The notes under the pieces: generated by a model
Databases searched by the model: none
The model's input: the letters and a program-made list of their open reading frames with translations, nothing else
Told to the model about the DNA's origin: nothing
Shown here: piece after piece, positions 37,060 through 45,931 of the stretch
Layout of the letters: each line of letters opens with the position of its first letter
Position numbering within the stretch: position 1 is the first letter of the stretch
Origin: Pseudarthrobacter siccitolerans
GTDB taxonomy: Bacteria > Actinomycetota > Actinomycetes > Actinomycetales > Micrococcaceae
Assembly: GCF_001046895.1 (NCBI RefSeq)
Contig: NZ_CAQI01000035.1
Location: forward strand, 44,286 to 108,285
Length of the DNA stretch: 64,000 nt
Direction: 5' to 3'
Translations under genes and position numbers: made by a program

Positions 37060-38825
37060 CCCTCGTCAACACCGGGCCCGGACGTTTCGACGTCTGGGCC
37101 CCGGAGGCCCACTCGGTGATCCTGCAGGCGAACGGCCGGCAGTATCCGATGCTGAAGAAGGAGACGGCGCCCGGGTCTGAAGGCTGGTGGACAGCGCCGG
37201 ACGCCCCGGGTGAGGGCGAGGTGGACTACGGTTACCTGCTGGACGGGGACGGCCACCCGTTGCCCGATCCGCGGTCACGGCGGCTGCCCGCCGGTGTCCA
37301 CGAGCTGTCCCGCACCTTTGACCCGGCCGCCTACAGCTGGCAGGACGCTGGCTGGAGGGGCAAGGACCTGCAGGGCTCGGTCATCTACGAGCTGCATGTG
37401 GGCACGTTCACGCCCGAAGGCACCCTGGACGCCGCCGCGGGAAAGCTCGGCTACCTGGTGGACCTGGGCGTCGACTTCGTGGAGCTGCTGCCCGTCAATG
37501 GCTTTAACGGAACCCACAACTGGGGCTACGACGGAGTGCAGTGGTACGCAGTCCACGAGGGGTACGGCGGGCCGGAGGCCTACCAGCGGTTCGTGGACGC
37601 AGCCCACGCAGCGGGCCTCGGCGTCATCCAGGACGTGGTGTACAACCACCTCGGCCCCAGCGGAAACTACCTGCCGAAATTCGGCCCGTACCTGAAGCAG
37701 GGGGACGCCAACACCTGGGGCGACTCCGTGAACCTGGACGGCCCCGGCTCGGACGTGGTGCGGGAGTACATCCTGGACAACCTTGCCCTGTGGCTCCGGG
37801 ACTACCACGTGGACGGGCTCCGGCTGGATGCCGTGCACGCGCTGCGCGATGAGCGGGCCGTGCACATCCTGGAGGAATTCGGTGCCCTGGGCGACGCCAT
37901 CTCGGCGGAAACCGGGCTGCCCAAGACCCTGATCGCGGAGTCGGACCTGAATAACCCGCGCCTGATCTACCCGCGCGACGCCAACGGCTACGGCCTGGAT
38001 GGACAGTGGAGCGACGATTTCCACCACGCCGTGCACGTCAATGTCAGCGGTGAGACCACGGGGTACTACGGGGATTTCCAGTCCCTGGCGGTCCTGGCCA
38101 AGGTCCTGAAGGACGGGTTCCTGCATGACGGCAGCTACTCCAGCTTCCGCGGCCGGCACCACGGCAGGCCTATCAATGCGGCCTTGGCCCACCCCGCTGC
38201 TTTGGTGGTCTGCAACCAGAACCACGACCAGATCGGCAACCGGGCCACCGGGGACCGGCTCTCGCAGTCGCTGTCCTACGGGCAGCTGGCCGTGGCCGCC
38301 GTGCTGACGCTGACGTCTCCTTTCACGCCCATGCTGTTTATGGGCGAGGAGTTCGCCGCGAGCACGCCCTGGCAGTTCTTCACCTCGCACCCGGAACCGG
38401 AGCTGGGCAAGGCCACCGCGGAAGGCCGCATCAAGGAGTTCGAGCGCATGGGGTGGGATCCCGCCGTCGTGCCCGATCCCCAGGATCCGGAAACCTTCCG
38501 CCGGTCCAAGCTGGACTGGAACGAAGCCACGGGCGGGGACCATGCTCGCCTCCTGGAGCTTTACCGTGCGCTCACGGCGCTGCGTCGGGAGCATCCGGAA
38601 CTGGCCGGTCTTGGCTTCGGGGAGACGGACGTGACGTTCGACGACGACGCGGGCTGGCTGCGGTTCCGGCGCGGCAGCATCGAGGTGCTGCTGAACTTCT
38701 CCGACGCCAAGCTGCGGCTGGACGACGTTTCGGGGTCAGTCCTGCTGGCGACGGATGAGGGAACCGGCCTTGACGGAGAAGCCCTCGCCCTGGCCCCGTG
38801 GAGCGCAGCAATCCTGAAATCCTGA
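37056..38825 (+). CDS. treZ: maltooligosyltrehalose trehalohydrolase TreZ
   Basis: 589 aa. Releases free trehalose from maltooligosyltrehalose. An N-terminal E-set domain (about 5-95; [11 protein letters not shown]) precedes the barrel, with [18 protein letters not shown], the nucleophile Asp in [11 protein letters not shown] (about 252-262), Glu in [11 protein letters not shown] (about 293) and NHDQIGNR (about 389). [22 protein letters not shown] is typical of TreZ. With GlgX and TreY it forms a glycogen-to-trehalose operon; a terminator follows. Confidence 0.96.
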   Translation: MTLVNTGPGRFDVWAPEAHSVILQANGRQYPMLKKETAPGSEGWWTAPDAPGEGEVDYGYLLDGDGHPLPDPRSRRLPAGVHELSRTFDPAAYSWQDAGWRGKDLQGSVIYELHVGTFTPEGTLDAAAGKLGYLVDLGVDFVELLPVNGFNGTHNWGYDGVQWYAVHEGYGGPEAYQRFVDAAHAAGLGVIQDVVYNHLGPSGNYLPKFGPYLKQGDANTWGDSVNLDGPGSDVVREYILDNLALWLRDYHVDGLRLDAVHALRDERAVHILEEFGALGDAISAETGLPKTLIAESDLNNPRLIYPRDANGYGLDGQWSDDFHHAVHVNVSGETTGYYGDFQSLAVLAKVLKDGFLHDGSYSSFRGRHHGRPINAALAHPAALVVCNQNHDQIGNRATGDRLSQSLSYGQLAVAAVLTLTSPFTPMLFMGEEFAASTPWQFFTSHPEPELGKATAEGRIKEFERMGWDPAVVPDPQDPETFRRSKLDWNEATGGDHARLLELYRALTALRREHPELAGLGFGETDVTFDDDAGWLRFRRGSIEVLLNFSDAKLRLDDVSGSVLLATDEGTGLDGEALALAPWSAAILKS

Positions 38826-38837
38826 TTCCTGCTGGAG

Positions 38838-38883
38838 AGTTACGCCGCATGCTGACCCGCTGTCTGCCCGCGGCGTAACTTTT
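38838..38883 (+). terminator. terminator of glgX-treY-treZ
   Basis: An 11-bp perfect stem (AGTTACGCCGC 38838-38848 with 38870-38880) followed by TTT, 13 bp after the treZ stop. Confidence 0.8.
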
Positions 38884-38930
38884 CCGGCCACCCTCTGTAG
38901 CGCCGGTCACAAACTGGCAGGATGGAACGT

Positions 38931-39971
38931 ATGACTTATTCCGCGGCGGAAGACCGCTACGAATCCATGCCCTACCGCCGGGTGGGCCGCAGCGGCCTGA
39001 AACTCCCGGCGATCTCCCTGGGCCTCTGGCACAACTTCGGCGACGACAAGCGCTTTGACGAACAGCGGGCCATCCTGCGGCGCGCTTTCGACCTGGGCGT
39101 CAACCACTTCGACCTCGCCAACAACTACGGCCCGCCGGACGGCTCCGCCGAAACCAACTTCGGCCGGCACCTTCAGGACGACTTCAAGCCGTACCGCGAC
39201 GAGCTGGTCATCTCCACCAAGGCCGGTTACTACATGTGGCCCGGCCCGTACGGCGAATGGGGCTCCCGCAAGTACCTGATCTCCAGCCTGGACCAGTCGC
39301 TGCAGCGCATGGGCCTGGACTACGTGGACATTTTCTACAGCCACCGTCCTGATCCCGAAACCCCGCTGGAAGAGACCATGGGTGCCCTCGATTACGCCGT
39401 GCGGTCCGGCAAGGCGCTCTACGCGGGCATCTCCTCCTACACCCCGGAGCAGACCCTCGAGGCCGCCCGGATCCTGAAGGAACTCGGGACGCCGCTGCTG
39501 ATCCACCAGCCCAGCTACTCCATGCTTAACCGGTGGACCGAGAACGGCAGTCCCAACCTGTACGAGGCATTGGACCAGGTGGGGGCGGGGTCCATCGCCT
39601 TCTCGCCGCTGGCCCAGGGCATGCTCACCAACCGCTACCTCAACGGTATTCCTGCCGACTCGCGCGCCGCCAAGGCCCGATTCCTGTCCGAGGACTCCAT
39701 CACGGACGAGAAGCTTGAGCGGATCCGCGGCCTGCACGCTATCGCCGAGGGCCGTGGCCAGACGCTGGCGCAGATGGCCATCGCCTGGATCCTGCGGGAC
39801 CAGCCGAAGGGCTCGCCGGTGACCTCGGCACTGGTTGGCGCGTCCAGTGTTGCACAGCTGGAGGACACCCTGTCCGCCATCAACAACCTAGAATTCACTG
39901 CCGACGAGTTGACTGCCATTGACGAGTTTGCCGTGGAATCGGACATCAACCTCTGGAAACAGCCGGTCTGA
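38931..39971 (+). CDS. aldo/keto reductase (YghZ/GAP-reductase-like)
   Basis: 346 aa. NADPH-dependent TIM-barrel reductase. Catalytic tetrad residues appear as FDLANNYGPPDGSAE (Asp, Tyr), STKAGYYMWPGPYGEWGSRKYL (Lys) and YVDIFYSHRPDPETPLEET (His). The extended GYYMWPGPYG loop marks the subgroup related to E. coli YghZ, which reduces L-glyceraldehyde-3-phosphate and methylglyoxal; substrate here is inference. ATG 38931 is preferred to ATG 38922 because CAGGAT (38918-38923) ends 7 nt before it. Confidence 0.9.
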   Translation: MTYSAAEDRYESMPYRRVGRSGLKLPAISLGLWHNFGDDKRFDEQRAILRRAFDLGVNHFDLANNYGPPDGSAETNFGRHLQDDFKPYRDELVISTKAGYYMWPGPYGEWGSRKYLISSLDQSLQRMGLDYVDIFYSHRPDPETPLEETMGALDYAVRSGKALYAGISSYTPEQTLEAARILKELGTPLLIHQPSYSMLNRWTENGSPNLYEALDQVGAGSIAFSPLAQGMLTNRYLNGIPADSRAAKARFLSEDSITDEKLERIRGLHAIAEGRGQTLAQMAIAWILRDQPKGSPVTSALVGASSVAQLEDTLSAINNLEFTADELTAIDEFAVESDINLWKQPV

Positions 39972-39994
39972 TATCCACCCTGCCATTCCAAAAG

Positions 39995-40024
39995 GTGGGA
40001 CGCGGGAACAAGCCCCCGTCCCAC
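39995..40024 (+). terminator. terminator after the aldo/keto reductase gene
   Basis: Stem GTGGGACG (39995-40002) with CGTCCCAC (40017-40024), plus three inner GC pairs after a one-base bulge. Confidence 0.65.
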
Positions 40025-40044
40025 TCTGTTGGGTACTATTGAAA

Positions 40045-40060
40045 GGCGCCGCGCGGCGCC
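40045..40060. promoter_or_regulatory. 16-bp perfect palindrome at the presumed ino1 transcription start
   Basis: GGCGCCGCGCGGCGCC is a perfect dyad lying 5 bp after a possible -10 box TACTAT (40034-40039). Further down the leader are two direct repeats GCCGGC(C/T)GACGT at 40067-40078 and 40104-40115. An operator or an RNA hairpin is possible; the binding factor is unknown. Confidence 0.45.
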
Positions 40061-40133
40061 AAGCCTGCCGGCCGACGTCGTACTTCCCTCGAAGCCGAAA
40101 CCGGCCGGCTGACGTTTGTCCTAAAGGAGTTCC

Positions 40134-41219
40134 GTGTCTTCACATCCGATTCGTGTTGCAATCGTCGGCGTAGGAAACTGCGCCGCTTCGCTGGTCCAGG
40201 GCGTCCACTACTACAAGGACGCTGACCCCAAGGCCACGATTCCGGGCCTGATGCACGTTGAGTTCGGCCAGTACCACGTGGGTGATGTCGAGTTCGTCGC
40301 CGCGTTTGATGTTGACGGCAAGAAGGTCGGCGTTGACCTTGCCGATGCCATCCTGGCAAGCGAAAACAACACCATCAAGATCGCCGAAGTGCCGCCCACC
40401 GGTGTCACCGTCCAGCGCGGCCACACCCTCGACGGCCTCGGCAAGTACTACCTCGAGACCATCGAGCAGTCCACCGAAGAGCCCGTGGACGTGGTCCAGG
40501 CACTCAAGGACGCCGCCGTTGACGTTATGGTCTGCTACCTGCCCGTCGGTTCGCAGGAAGCTGCCGAGTTCTACGCCCAGTGCGCCATCGACGCCGGCGT
40601 TGCGTTCGTCAACGCCCTGCCCGTGTTCATCGCCGGCACCAAGGAATGGGCGGACAAGTTCACCGCCGCAGGCGTGCCGATCGTCGGTGACGACATCAAG
40701 AGCCAGATCGGCGCCACCATCACCCACCGTGTGATGGCCAAGCTGTTCGAAGACCGCGGTGTCACCCTGGACCGGACGTACCAGCTGAACGTCGGCGGCA
40801 ACATGGACTTCAAGAACATGCTGGAGCGCGACCGCCTGGAGTCCAAGAAGATCTCCAAGACCCAGGCCGTCACGTCCAACGTCGAGGCCGAACTGGCTGC
40901 CAAGGACGTCCACATCGGCCCGTCCGATTACGTCCAGTGGCTCGATGACCGCAAGTGGGCCTTCGTCCGCCTCGAGGGCCGCAACTTCGGCGACGCTCCC
41001 GTATCGCTCGAGTACAAGCTCGAAGTCTGGGATTCGCCCAACTCGGCCGGTGTGATCATCGACGCCATCCGCGCCGCGAAGATCGGCCTGGACCGCGGCA
41101 TCGGCGGCCCGCTGCTCTCGGCATCGAGCTACTTCATGAAGTCCCCGCCTGAGCAGTTCAACGACGACCTCGCCCGCGAAAAGGTGGAAGCCTTCATCCG
41201 CGGAGACCTCGACCGCTAA
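40134..41219 (+). CDS. ino1: inositol-3-phosphate synthase
   Basis: 361 aa, actinobacterial-length enzyme. Converts glucose-6-phosphate to 1D-myo-inositol-3-phosphate via bound NAD. NAD-binding N-terminus [19 protein letters not shown]; conserved core blocks [23 protein letters not shown] and [28 protein letters not shown] start with AAAGGAG 5 nt upstream, so unlike many neighbours this gene has a leader (about 90 nt) with the palindrome and repeats noted. Its product feeds MshA (44589) and inositol phospholipids. Confidence 0.97.
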   Translation: MSSHPIRVAIVGVGNCAASLVQGVHYYKDADPKATIPGLMHVEFGQYHVGDVEFVAAFDVDGKKVGVDLADAILASENNTIKIAEVPPTGVTVQRGHTLDGLGKYYLETIEQSTEEPVDVVQALKDAAVDVMVCYLPVGSQEAAEFYAQCAIDAGVAFVNALPVFIAGTKEWADKFTAAGVPIVGDDIKSQIGATITHRVMAKLFEDRGVTLDRTYQLNVGGNMDFKNMLERDRLESKKISKTQAVTSNVEAELAAKDVHIGPSDYVQWLDDRKWAFVRLEGRNFGDAPVSLEYKLEVWDSPNSAGVIIDAIRAAKIGLDRGIGGPLLSASSYFMKSPPEQFNDDLAREKVEAFIRGDLDR

Positions 41220-41231
41220 CCCCCTCGTACG

Positions 41232-41281
41232 CGCGCTCACTTGTGGCCGCCTCCCTGGGGACGCGGGCGCACTTGTGGCCG
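41232..41281. repeat. two reverse-oriented units of the 32-bp-period repeat family
   Basis: Two CACTTGTGGCC cores (41238 and 41270) are exactly 32 bp apart, preceded by CGCGCT and CGGGCG. Read on the minus strand they match the GTGAGCGCG...GGCGGCCACAA pattern of the arrays at 42608 and 52721. They lie just after ino1. Confidence 0.75.
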
Positions 41282-41288
41282 GGTTCCC

Positions 41289-41325
41289 CCGAACGCTTCT
41301 CCGTTTCATGCGGGGAGGCGTTCGG
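41289..41325 (+). terminator. terminator of ino1
   Basis: A 15-bp stem (41289-41303 with 41311-41325) with two G-U pairs, 7-nt loop and following CGTTT. The rest of the 337-bp gap (41326-41556) shows no gene; an AT-richer stretch at about 41415-41480 has no clear feature. Confidence 0.7.
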
Positions 41326-41556
41326 CGTTTAAGGGGCTATTCCCGGGGGTGCAGCCGCCGGATGGCATGGCTGGCTTGGGCCAAGGCCAGCAGCCTGAGC
41401 ATCAGTTGGGAATGCATATGCTGAGCGTGGCGGCAATGTATTTATCCCTGGTTCGTGGAGGGCAGGGATCCTATACGGGAGCTCAACCTGCCGGTAGTAA
41501 GCGCGACGGCGGCGGGCAGTTGGGTGCCGACGTTCCGGAAAAACTTCCCAGCTGAC

Positions 41557-42513
41557 TTAGGCCGTCACGAAACCTGATGCAGCAGCCGGGTCCACGGCAG
41601 AGCCCCTTAGCGCTCGCTTTATTCTTCCGAGGGCCGTCGCGAAATCGTCGTCCAGGTCCGTCTTGTCGAGGATGATGACGGACCATCCCGCCGCTTCGAA
41701 CGCTTTGTCCCGGCGCCGATCGCTTAGCTGCTGGGGCTCCTGCAGGTGATGCCCGCCGTCGTACTGGACGGCAACCCGCCGCAAGCGGAAGCCGAGATCC
41801 GCCGACGGCGACCGCGCGTCACCAAGGCGGAGGCTCAGTTGAAGCTCCGGCTCTGGAAGGCCGGCATCCAGCATGGCCAAGCGGAGGAAGGTTTCGGGAG
41901 CGGAGTCAGCTCCCACACGCATCAGGTCCAAGGCTTGCCTGGCGCGGACCACGCCTTGGAGGTTTGGGTGCCGGTTGATGATGCTGCGCAGGTGGTCCAC
42001 GCTCGCGTACGGGTGCTCTCTCCCTTCCAGGCCGGGCCGGGGAATCCTGATGAGTTCGTCGCCCATGGCCACCAGATCTTTCAGGGGCAGCAGCCTCGCC
42101 ATGTCCAGCCAGGTACGCTCCCGCGTGCTGAGCCAAATGCCATCCACAAACTCCACCTCACCAGGGCCAACGAGGACCCTGTGCCCGCGGATGCCTTTCC
42201 GGCGTGCCCCGGGAAGAGCCTTGGGCTTGCTGAGATGGAGTTCTGTGGAGTCGGAAAGCCACGCCGGCAGGCACGAATTCCGCAAACGTGCTGCCGTGAC
42301 ATGGGAAATCCAAGCCCCTGGCGTTGCTTCTGACAACGCGCGGGCGGCATCCTCAAGGTCAAAGTCCCATGTGGATGGGCGGTAGAGGCCTCGGCCAACA
42401 TGAGCCACATCGGCGCGACGGAGACGGCCACGGTTAAGGCCTGCGCTTCGTGCTCTTTCGACAGTGAACGGTTTGGTGGCCAGTTGGATCGGTAGGGGAT
42501 GGAGGGTTTTCAT
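41557..42513 (-). CDS. DUF559-type protein: AbiEi-like winged helix plus Vsr/PD-(D/E)XK-like endonuclease fold
   Basis: 318 aa. The N-terminal ~60 residues resemble an AbiEi-type winged helix (FTVERARSAGLNRGRLRRADV, GLYRPS). The C-terminal ~110 residues match the DUF559/very-short-patch-repair fold: APETFLRL (Glu), ADLGFRLRRVAVQYDGGHH (Asp; Tyr-Asp-Gly-x-His), DRRRDKAFEAAGWSVIIL. Such genes are multicopy in actinobacteria and have no settled function. It is bracketed by inverted copies of the 32-bp repeat (41232-41281 and 42608-42820). A TAAGAA near the ATG could be a -10. Confidence 0.8.
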   Translation of the reverse strand: MKTLHPLPIQLATKPFTVERARSAGLNRGRLRRADVAHVGRGLYRPSTWDFDLEDAARALSEATPGAWISHVTAARLRNSCLPAWLSDSTELHLSKPKALPGARRKGIRGHRVLVGPGEVEFVDGIWLSTRERTWLDMARLLPLKDLVAMGDELIRIPRPGLEGREHPYASVDHLRSIINRHPNLQGVVRARQALDLMRVGADSAPETFLRLAMLDAGLPEPELQLSLRLGDARSPSADLGFRLRRVAVQYDGGHHLQEPQQLSDRRRDKAFEAAGWSVIILDKTDLDDDFATALGRIKRALRGSAVDPAAASGFVTA

Positions 42514-42607
42514 ACTGCATTCTTATCTATGCCACGGACATGGCCTCCGAGTTATCCACAAGCTGCTCGTCCCTTCGTTCAGCATCGTGGGAAGGGACAG
42601 AAACCAA

Positions 42608-42820
42608 GTGAGCGCGGGTGGGGGAGGAGGCGGCCGTTGGTGAGCGCGGGTGGGGGAGGAGGCGGCCGTTGGTGAGCGCGGGTGGGGGAGGAGGCGGCCG
42701 TTGGTGAGCGCGGGTGGGGGAGGAGGCGGCCGTTGGTGAGCGCGGGTGGGGGAGGAGGCGGCCGTTGGTGAGCGCGGGTGGGGGAGGAGGCGGCCGTTGG
42801 TGAGCGCGGGTGGGGAGGGC
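42608..42820 (+). repeat. tandem array, 6.6 copies of a 32-bp unit
   Basis: Six identical full units begin at 42608, 42640, 42672, 42704, 42736 and 42768, and a partial unit at 42800 runs into the fhs stop. The core is GTGAGCGCGGGT...GGCGGCCG. Identity between units points to recent expansion (VNTR). There are no spacers, so it is not CRISPR. The array fills most of the 307-bp gap between the DUF559 gene and fhs. Confidence 0.97.
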
Positions 42821-44497
42821 TTAGGTGAGGCCTACCGGATTGCCGGCGTCGTCAACGTCCATGCGCATCGCCGCCGGGGCGGCGGGCAGGCCGGGCATAG
42901 TCATCACTGCTCCGGTCAGCGCCACGATAAACCCGGCACCGGTCTTGGGCAGAAGGTCGCGCACGTGGATAGTGAAGCCCTTGGGTGCGCCCAGGCGGGA
43001 GGCGTCGTCGGTGAAGGAGTATTGGGTCTTCGCCATGCACACCGGCAAATTGGACCAGCCATTCCGCTTGATATCGGCCAGCCGCTTCAGGGCGGGCACG
43101 GAAAACTCGACCCCGTCCGCCCCGTAGATCTCCTGCGCGATGGTCCGGATCTTCTCCTCCACAGGCAGCTCCAGAGCGTACAGGTGCCGGAAGCTGTTCG
43201 GTCCGGCCACCACCTTGGCCACGAGGGCAGCGAGGTCGTCACCGCCATCGCCCCCGCCGCCGCGCCCCCAAACATCGGCGACGGCGGCCTGTACCCCCTC
43301 GGCCGCGCACCACGCCAGCAACCACTCGAGCTCGTCGGCAGAATCGGAGGAGAACCTGTTGATGGCAACCACCGGCGTCACGCCGAACTTTTCCACGTTC
43401 CGCACATGCCGGCGCAGGTTTTCCACCCCTGCCTCCAACGCCGCCGCGTCGGGGACGATGAGCTGGTCTTTCGCCACCCCGCCCTGCATTTTCAGGGCCC
43501 GCACTGTCGCCACCACCACCACCGCTGACGGGGCCAGGCCACCGGACCGCGCCTTGATATTCATAAACTTCTCGGCGCCCAGGTCGGCACCAAAACCGGC
43601 TTCCGTCACAACAATGTCCGCCAGCCGGCGGGCCATCTGGGTGGCGATCAGCGAGTTGCAGCCGTGGGCGATGTTGGCGAAGGGGCCGCCGTGGACCAAG
43701 GCCGGCGTCCCGGCGATGGTCTGCACCAGGTTGGGTTTGATGGCCTCCTTGAGGAGAAGGGTCAGCGCACCCTGCACCCCGAGGTCGGCCACGGTGACGG
43801 GGGAGCGGTCATACGTGTAGCCGAACGTGATCCGGCCCAGGCGCCCGCGGAGATCGGCCAGGTCCGTGGAGAGGCAAAAAACCGCCATGATCTCGGACGC
43901 CACCGTGATGTCGAAACCGTCCTGGCGGGGGACACCCTGCGCCGGCCCGCCCAGGCCGATCACCACTTCCCGCAGGGCCCTGTCGTTCATGTCCAGGACC
44001 CGTTTGAAGGTCATCCGCCGGGGATCGATGTTCAGTTCGTTGCCCTGGAAGATATGGTTGTCCACCAGCGCCATCAGGGCGTTGTTGGCCGATGTAATGG
44101 CATGGAAGTCGCCGGTGAAGTGCAGGTTGATTTCGTCCATCGGCAGCACCTGCGAATACCCGCCGCCCGTGGCGCCGCCCTTCATCCCCAGGACCGGGCC
44201 CAGCGACGGCTCCCGGAGGGCGATCATCACCCGGTGCCCCGCCCGGGCCAGGGAATCGCCGAGCCCTACGGTGGTAGTGGACTTTCCCTCGCCGGCGGGG
44301 GTGGGGGACATGGCCGAGACCAGTACCACTTTCCCGTGCGGCGCAGACGCCAACAGGGCCGCCGGGTCAATCTTGGCCTTGTACCGCCCGTAGCGCTCCA
44401 GGGCTTCGGGATTGATCCCTGCGGCAGCGGCAATCTCGTCAATGGGCCGGATCCGGGCAGCCCTGGCTATCTCAAGATCAGTTGGAAGACCAGACAT
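42821..44497 (-). CDS. fhs: formate-tetrahydrofolate ligase
   Basis: 558 aa, normal length. Makes 10-formyl-THF from formate, ATP and THF. Diagnostic blocks: P-loop SPTPAGEGKSTTTVGLGD, REPSLGPVLGMKGGATGGGYSQV, FTGDFHAITSANNAL and AHGCNSLIATQMA; C-terminal GFIVALTGAVMTMPGLP. Two adjacent ATGs (44500, 44497) are possible; AAAGGA lies 5 nt before the second, which is chosen. The gene's 3' end abuts the repeat array, so the last codons and the array are almost contiguous. Confidence 0.96.
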   Translation of the reverse strand: MSGLPTDLEIARAARIRPIDEIAAAAGINPEALERYGRYKAKIDPAALLASAPHGKVVLVSAMSPTPAGEGKSTTTVGLGDSLARAGHRVMIALREPSLGPVLGMKGGATGGGYSQVLPMDEINLHFTGDFHAITSANNALMALVDNHIFQGNELNIDPRRMTFKRVLDMNDRALREVVIGLGGPAQGVPRQDGFDITVASEIMAVFCLSTDLADLRGRLGRITFGYTYDRSPVTVADLGVQGALTLLLKEAIKPNLVQTIAGTPALVHGGPFANIAHGCNSLIATQMARRLADIVVTEAGFGADLGAEKFMNIKARSGGLAPSAVVVVATVRALKMQGGVAKDQLIVPDAAALEAGVENLRRHVRNVEKFGVTPVVAINRFSSDSADELEWLLAWCAAEGVQAAVADVWGRGGGGDGGDDLAALVAKVVAGPNSFRHLYALELPVEEKIRTIAQEIYGADGVEFSVPALKRLADIKRNGWSNLPVCMAKTQYSFTDDASRLGAPKGFTIHVRDLLPKTGAGFIVALTGAVMTMPGLPAAPAAMRMDVDDAGNPVGLT

Positions 44498-44588
44498 CAT
44501 TGTCCTTTCCTGCACCGGCCGGCACCGGACACCTGCCCCTAAGCTAACAGCTGCGGACGGGCTGGACAGCAGATCCAGGAGGGTAGGT

Positions 44589-45854
44589 TCAGGGGGTTGG
44601 AAGGGCAGTTGCCAGATGCGGCCGCACAAAATTGTCGACGGCGGCATGGTAGCTTTCGAGCGTAATGGCGGCGGTGCGCTGCCATCCTGAGTTCTGGGCC
44701 CGGATGGCTGCGGCCCTTCCCATGTCCTCCCGGGTCACGGGATCGTCGTACAACGCCTCCAGCGCATCCGCCCAGTCCGCGGCGTGGTGGCCGTCCACCA
44801 GCAGCCCGGTCCGGCCGTGGAAGATGGCCCGCGACAGCCCGCCCACCCGGGTGGCCACCACGGGCGTGCCGCAGGCCTGCGCCTCAAGCGCCACCAGTCC
44901 GAAGGACTCGCTGTAGGAGGGCATCACCACCACGTCGGCCGAACGGAACCAGGCCGCAAGCTCAAGTGCCTTGACCGGCGGAAGCTGCGTGACGACGTCG
45001 TCCATTCCAGCCTCCGCGACCAGGCACCGCAGGTTGAATTCCTTGTTCCCGCTCAGCGAGCCCAGGATGGTGAGCCGGAGGTCGATGTCCGGGCGCCGGC
45101 TGCGCAGCAGCGCCGCTGCCTTCACCAGGACCTGCGGCCCTTTAAGCCGCTGGATCCGCCCTGCGAAAACCAGGTGGAAAGTGTCCGGGCTGATACCGCG
45201 CTCAGTCCTGGACCGTGCCCGGAAGGCAGGAGTGAAGGTACTCAGGTCCACCCCGGGCGGGGCGATATCGATCCGTTCGTACGATGCTCCGTAATGGGAA
45301 ACCAGCTCGGCGGCCTCTGCACTGGTGTTGGCAATCAGCCGCGCGGCGCCGTCAACAATCCGGTGCTCACCCAGCTCGCGGCGGCGCGGCTCCGGCTGCT
45401 CACCGGACTGAAGCAGGAGGTTCTTGACCTTGGCCATGGTGTGCATGGTGTGGACCAGCGGCACACCCCACAGCTCGGAAAGCTCCAGGCCGGCAATCCC
45501 GGATACCCAGTAGTGGGAGTGGATCACGTCGTAATGCCCATGCGGCTGGCGGCCCCGGATCTGTTCGATCTCTTCCACCATGTGGTGCAGGAGGCCGGGC
45601 AGTTCTTCCTTGGGGATCTTCTTCGGCGGCCCGGCCAAGACGTTGTGGACACAGACGCCGGGGTCTGGGTGCTCGACGGCGGGCTGGCTGGCCGAGGTGG
45701 AACGCGTGAAAATCTCCACTTCCACTCCGGCCTCGGCCAACGCGGAGGCCAATTCACGGATGTAGACGTTCATGCCGCCGGCATCGCCGGAACCGGGCTG
45801 CTCCATGGGGGAGGTGTGGAGGGACAGTAACGCCACCCTGCGGACAGGCGCCAC
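44589..45854 (-). CDS. mshA: D-inositol-3-phosphate glycosyltransferase MshA
   Basis: 421 aa, GT4 family, GT-B fold. Joins UDP-GlcNAc and inositol-3-phosphate, the first step of mycothiol synthesis. The MshA signature SLHTSPMEQPGSGDAGGMNVYIREL is at residues 11-35; IHSHYWVSG, the donor-side FAGRIQRLKGPQVLVKA and the catalytic ESFGLVALEAQACGTPVVA follow. GTG start with GGAGGT upstream. Its substrates come from Ino1 (40134) and the GlmS/GlmM route, both in this window. fhs follows after 91 bp on the same strand. Confidence 0.93.
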   Translation of the reverse strand: MAPVRRVALLSLHTSPMEQPGSGDAGGMNVYIRELASALAEAGVEVEIFTRSTSASQPAVEHPDPGVCVHNVLAGPPKKIPKEELPGLLHHMVEEIEQIRGRQPHGHYDVIHSHYWVSGIAGLELSELWGVPLVHTMHTMAKVKNLLLQSGEQPEPRRRELGEHRIVDGAARLIANTSAEAAELVSHYGASYERIDIAPPGVDLSTFTPAFRARSRTERGISPDTFHLVFAGRIQRLKGPQVLVKAAALLRSRRPDIDLRLTILGSLSGNKEFNLRCLVAEAGMDDVVTQLPPVKALELAAWFRSADVVVMPSYSESFGLVALEAQACGTPVVATRVGGLSRAIFHGRTGLLVDGHHAADWADALEALYDDPVTREDMGRAAAIRAQNSGWQRTAAITLESYHAAVDNFVRPHLATALPTP

Positions 45855-45931
45855 GGGACCTCCTTCCGGCCGCCGGCGCAGATGTGGCGCGCCGGATCAA
45901 TGCTGGCATTCGATAAAACACTACTCCTGTG

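Noticed and set aside
42608..42820. Possible CRISPR array
   Set aside because: Units are contiguous 32-bp tandem copies with no unique spacers, and no cas gene is nearby.
42746..43528. Open frame on the plus strand over the repeat array and fhs
   Set aside because: It reads the antisense of fhs; high GC gives long shadow frames, and it has no recognisable domain.
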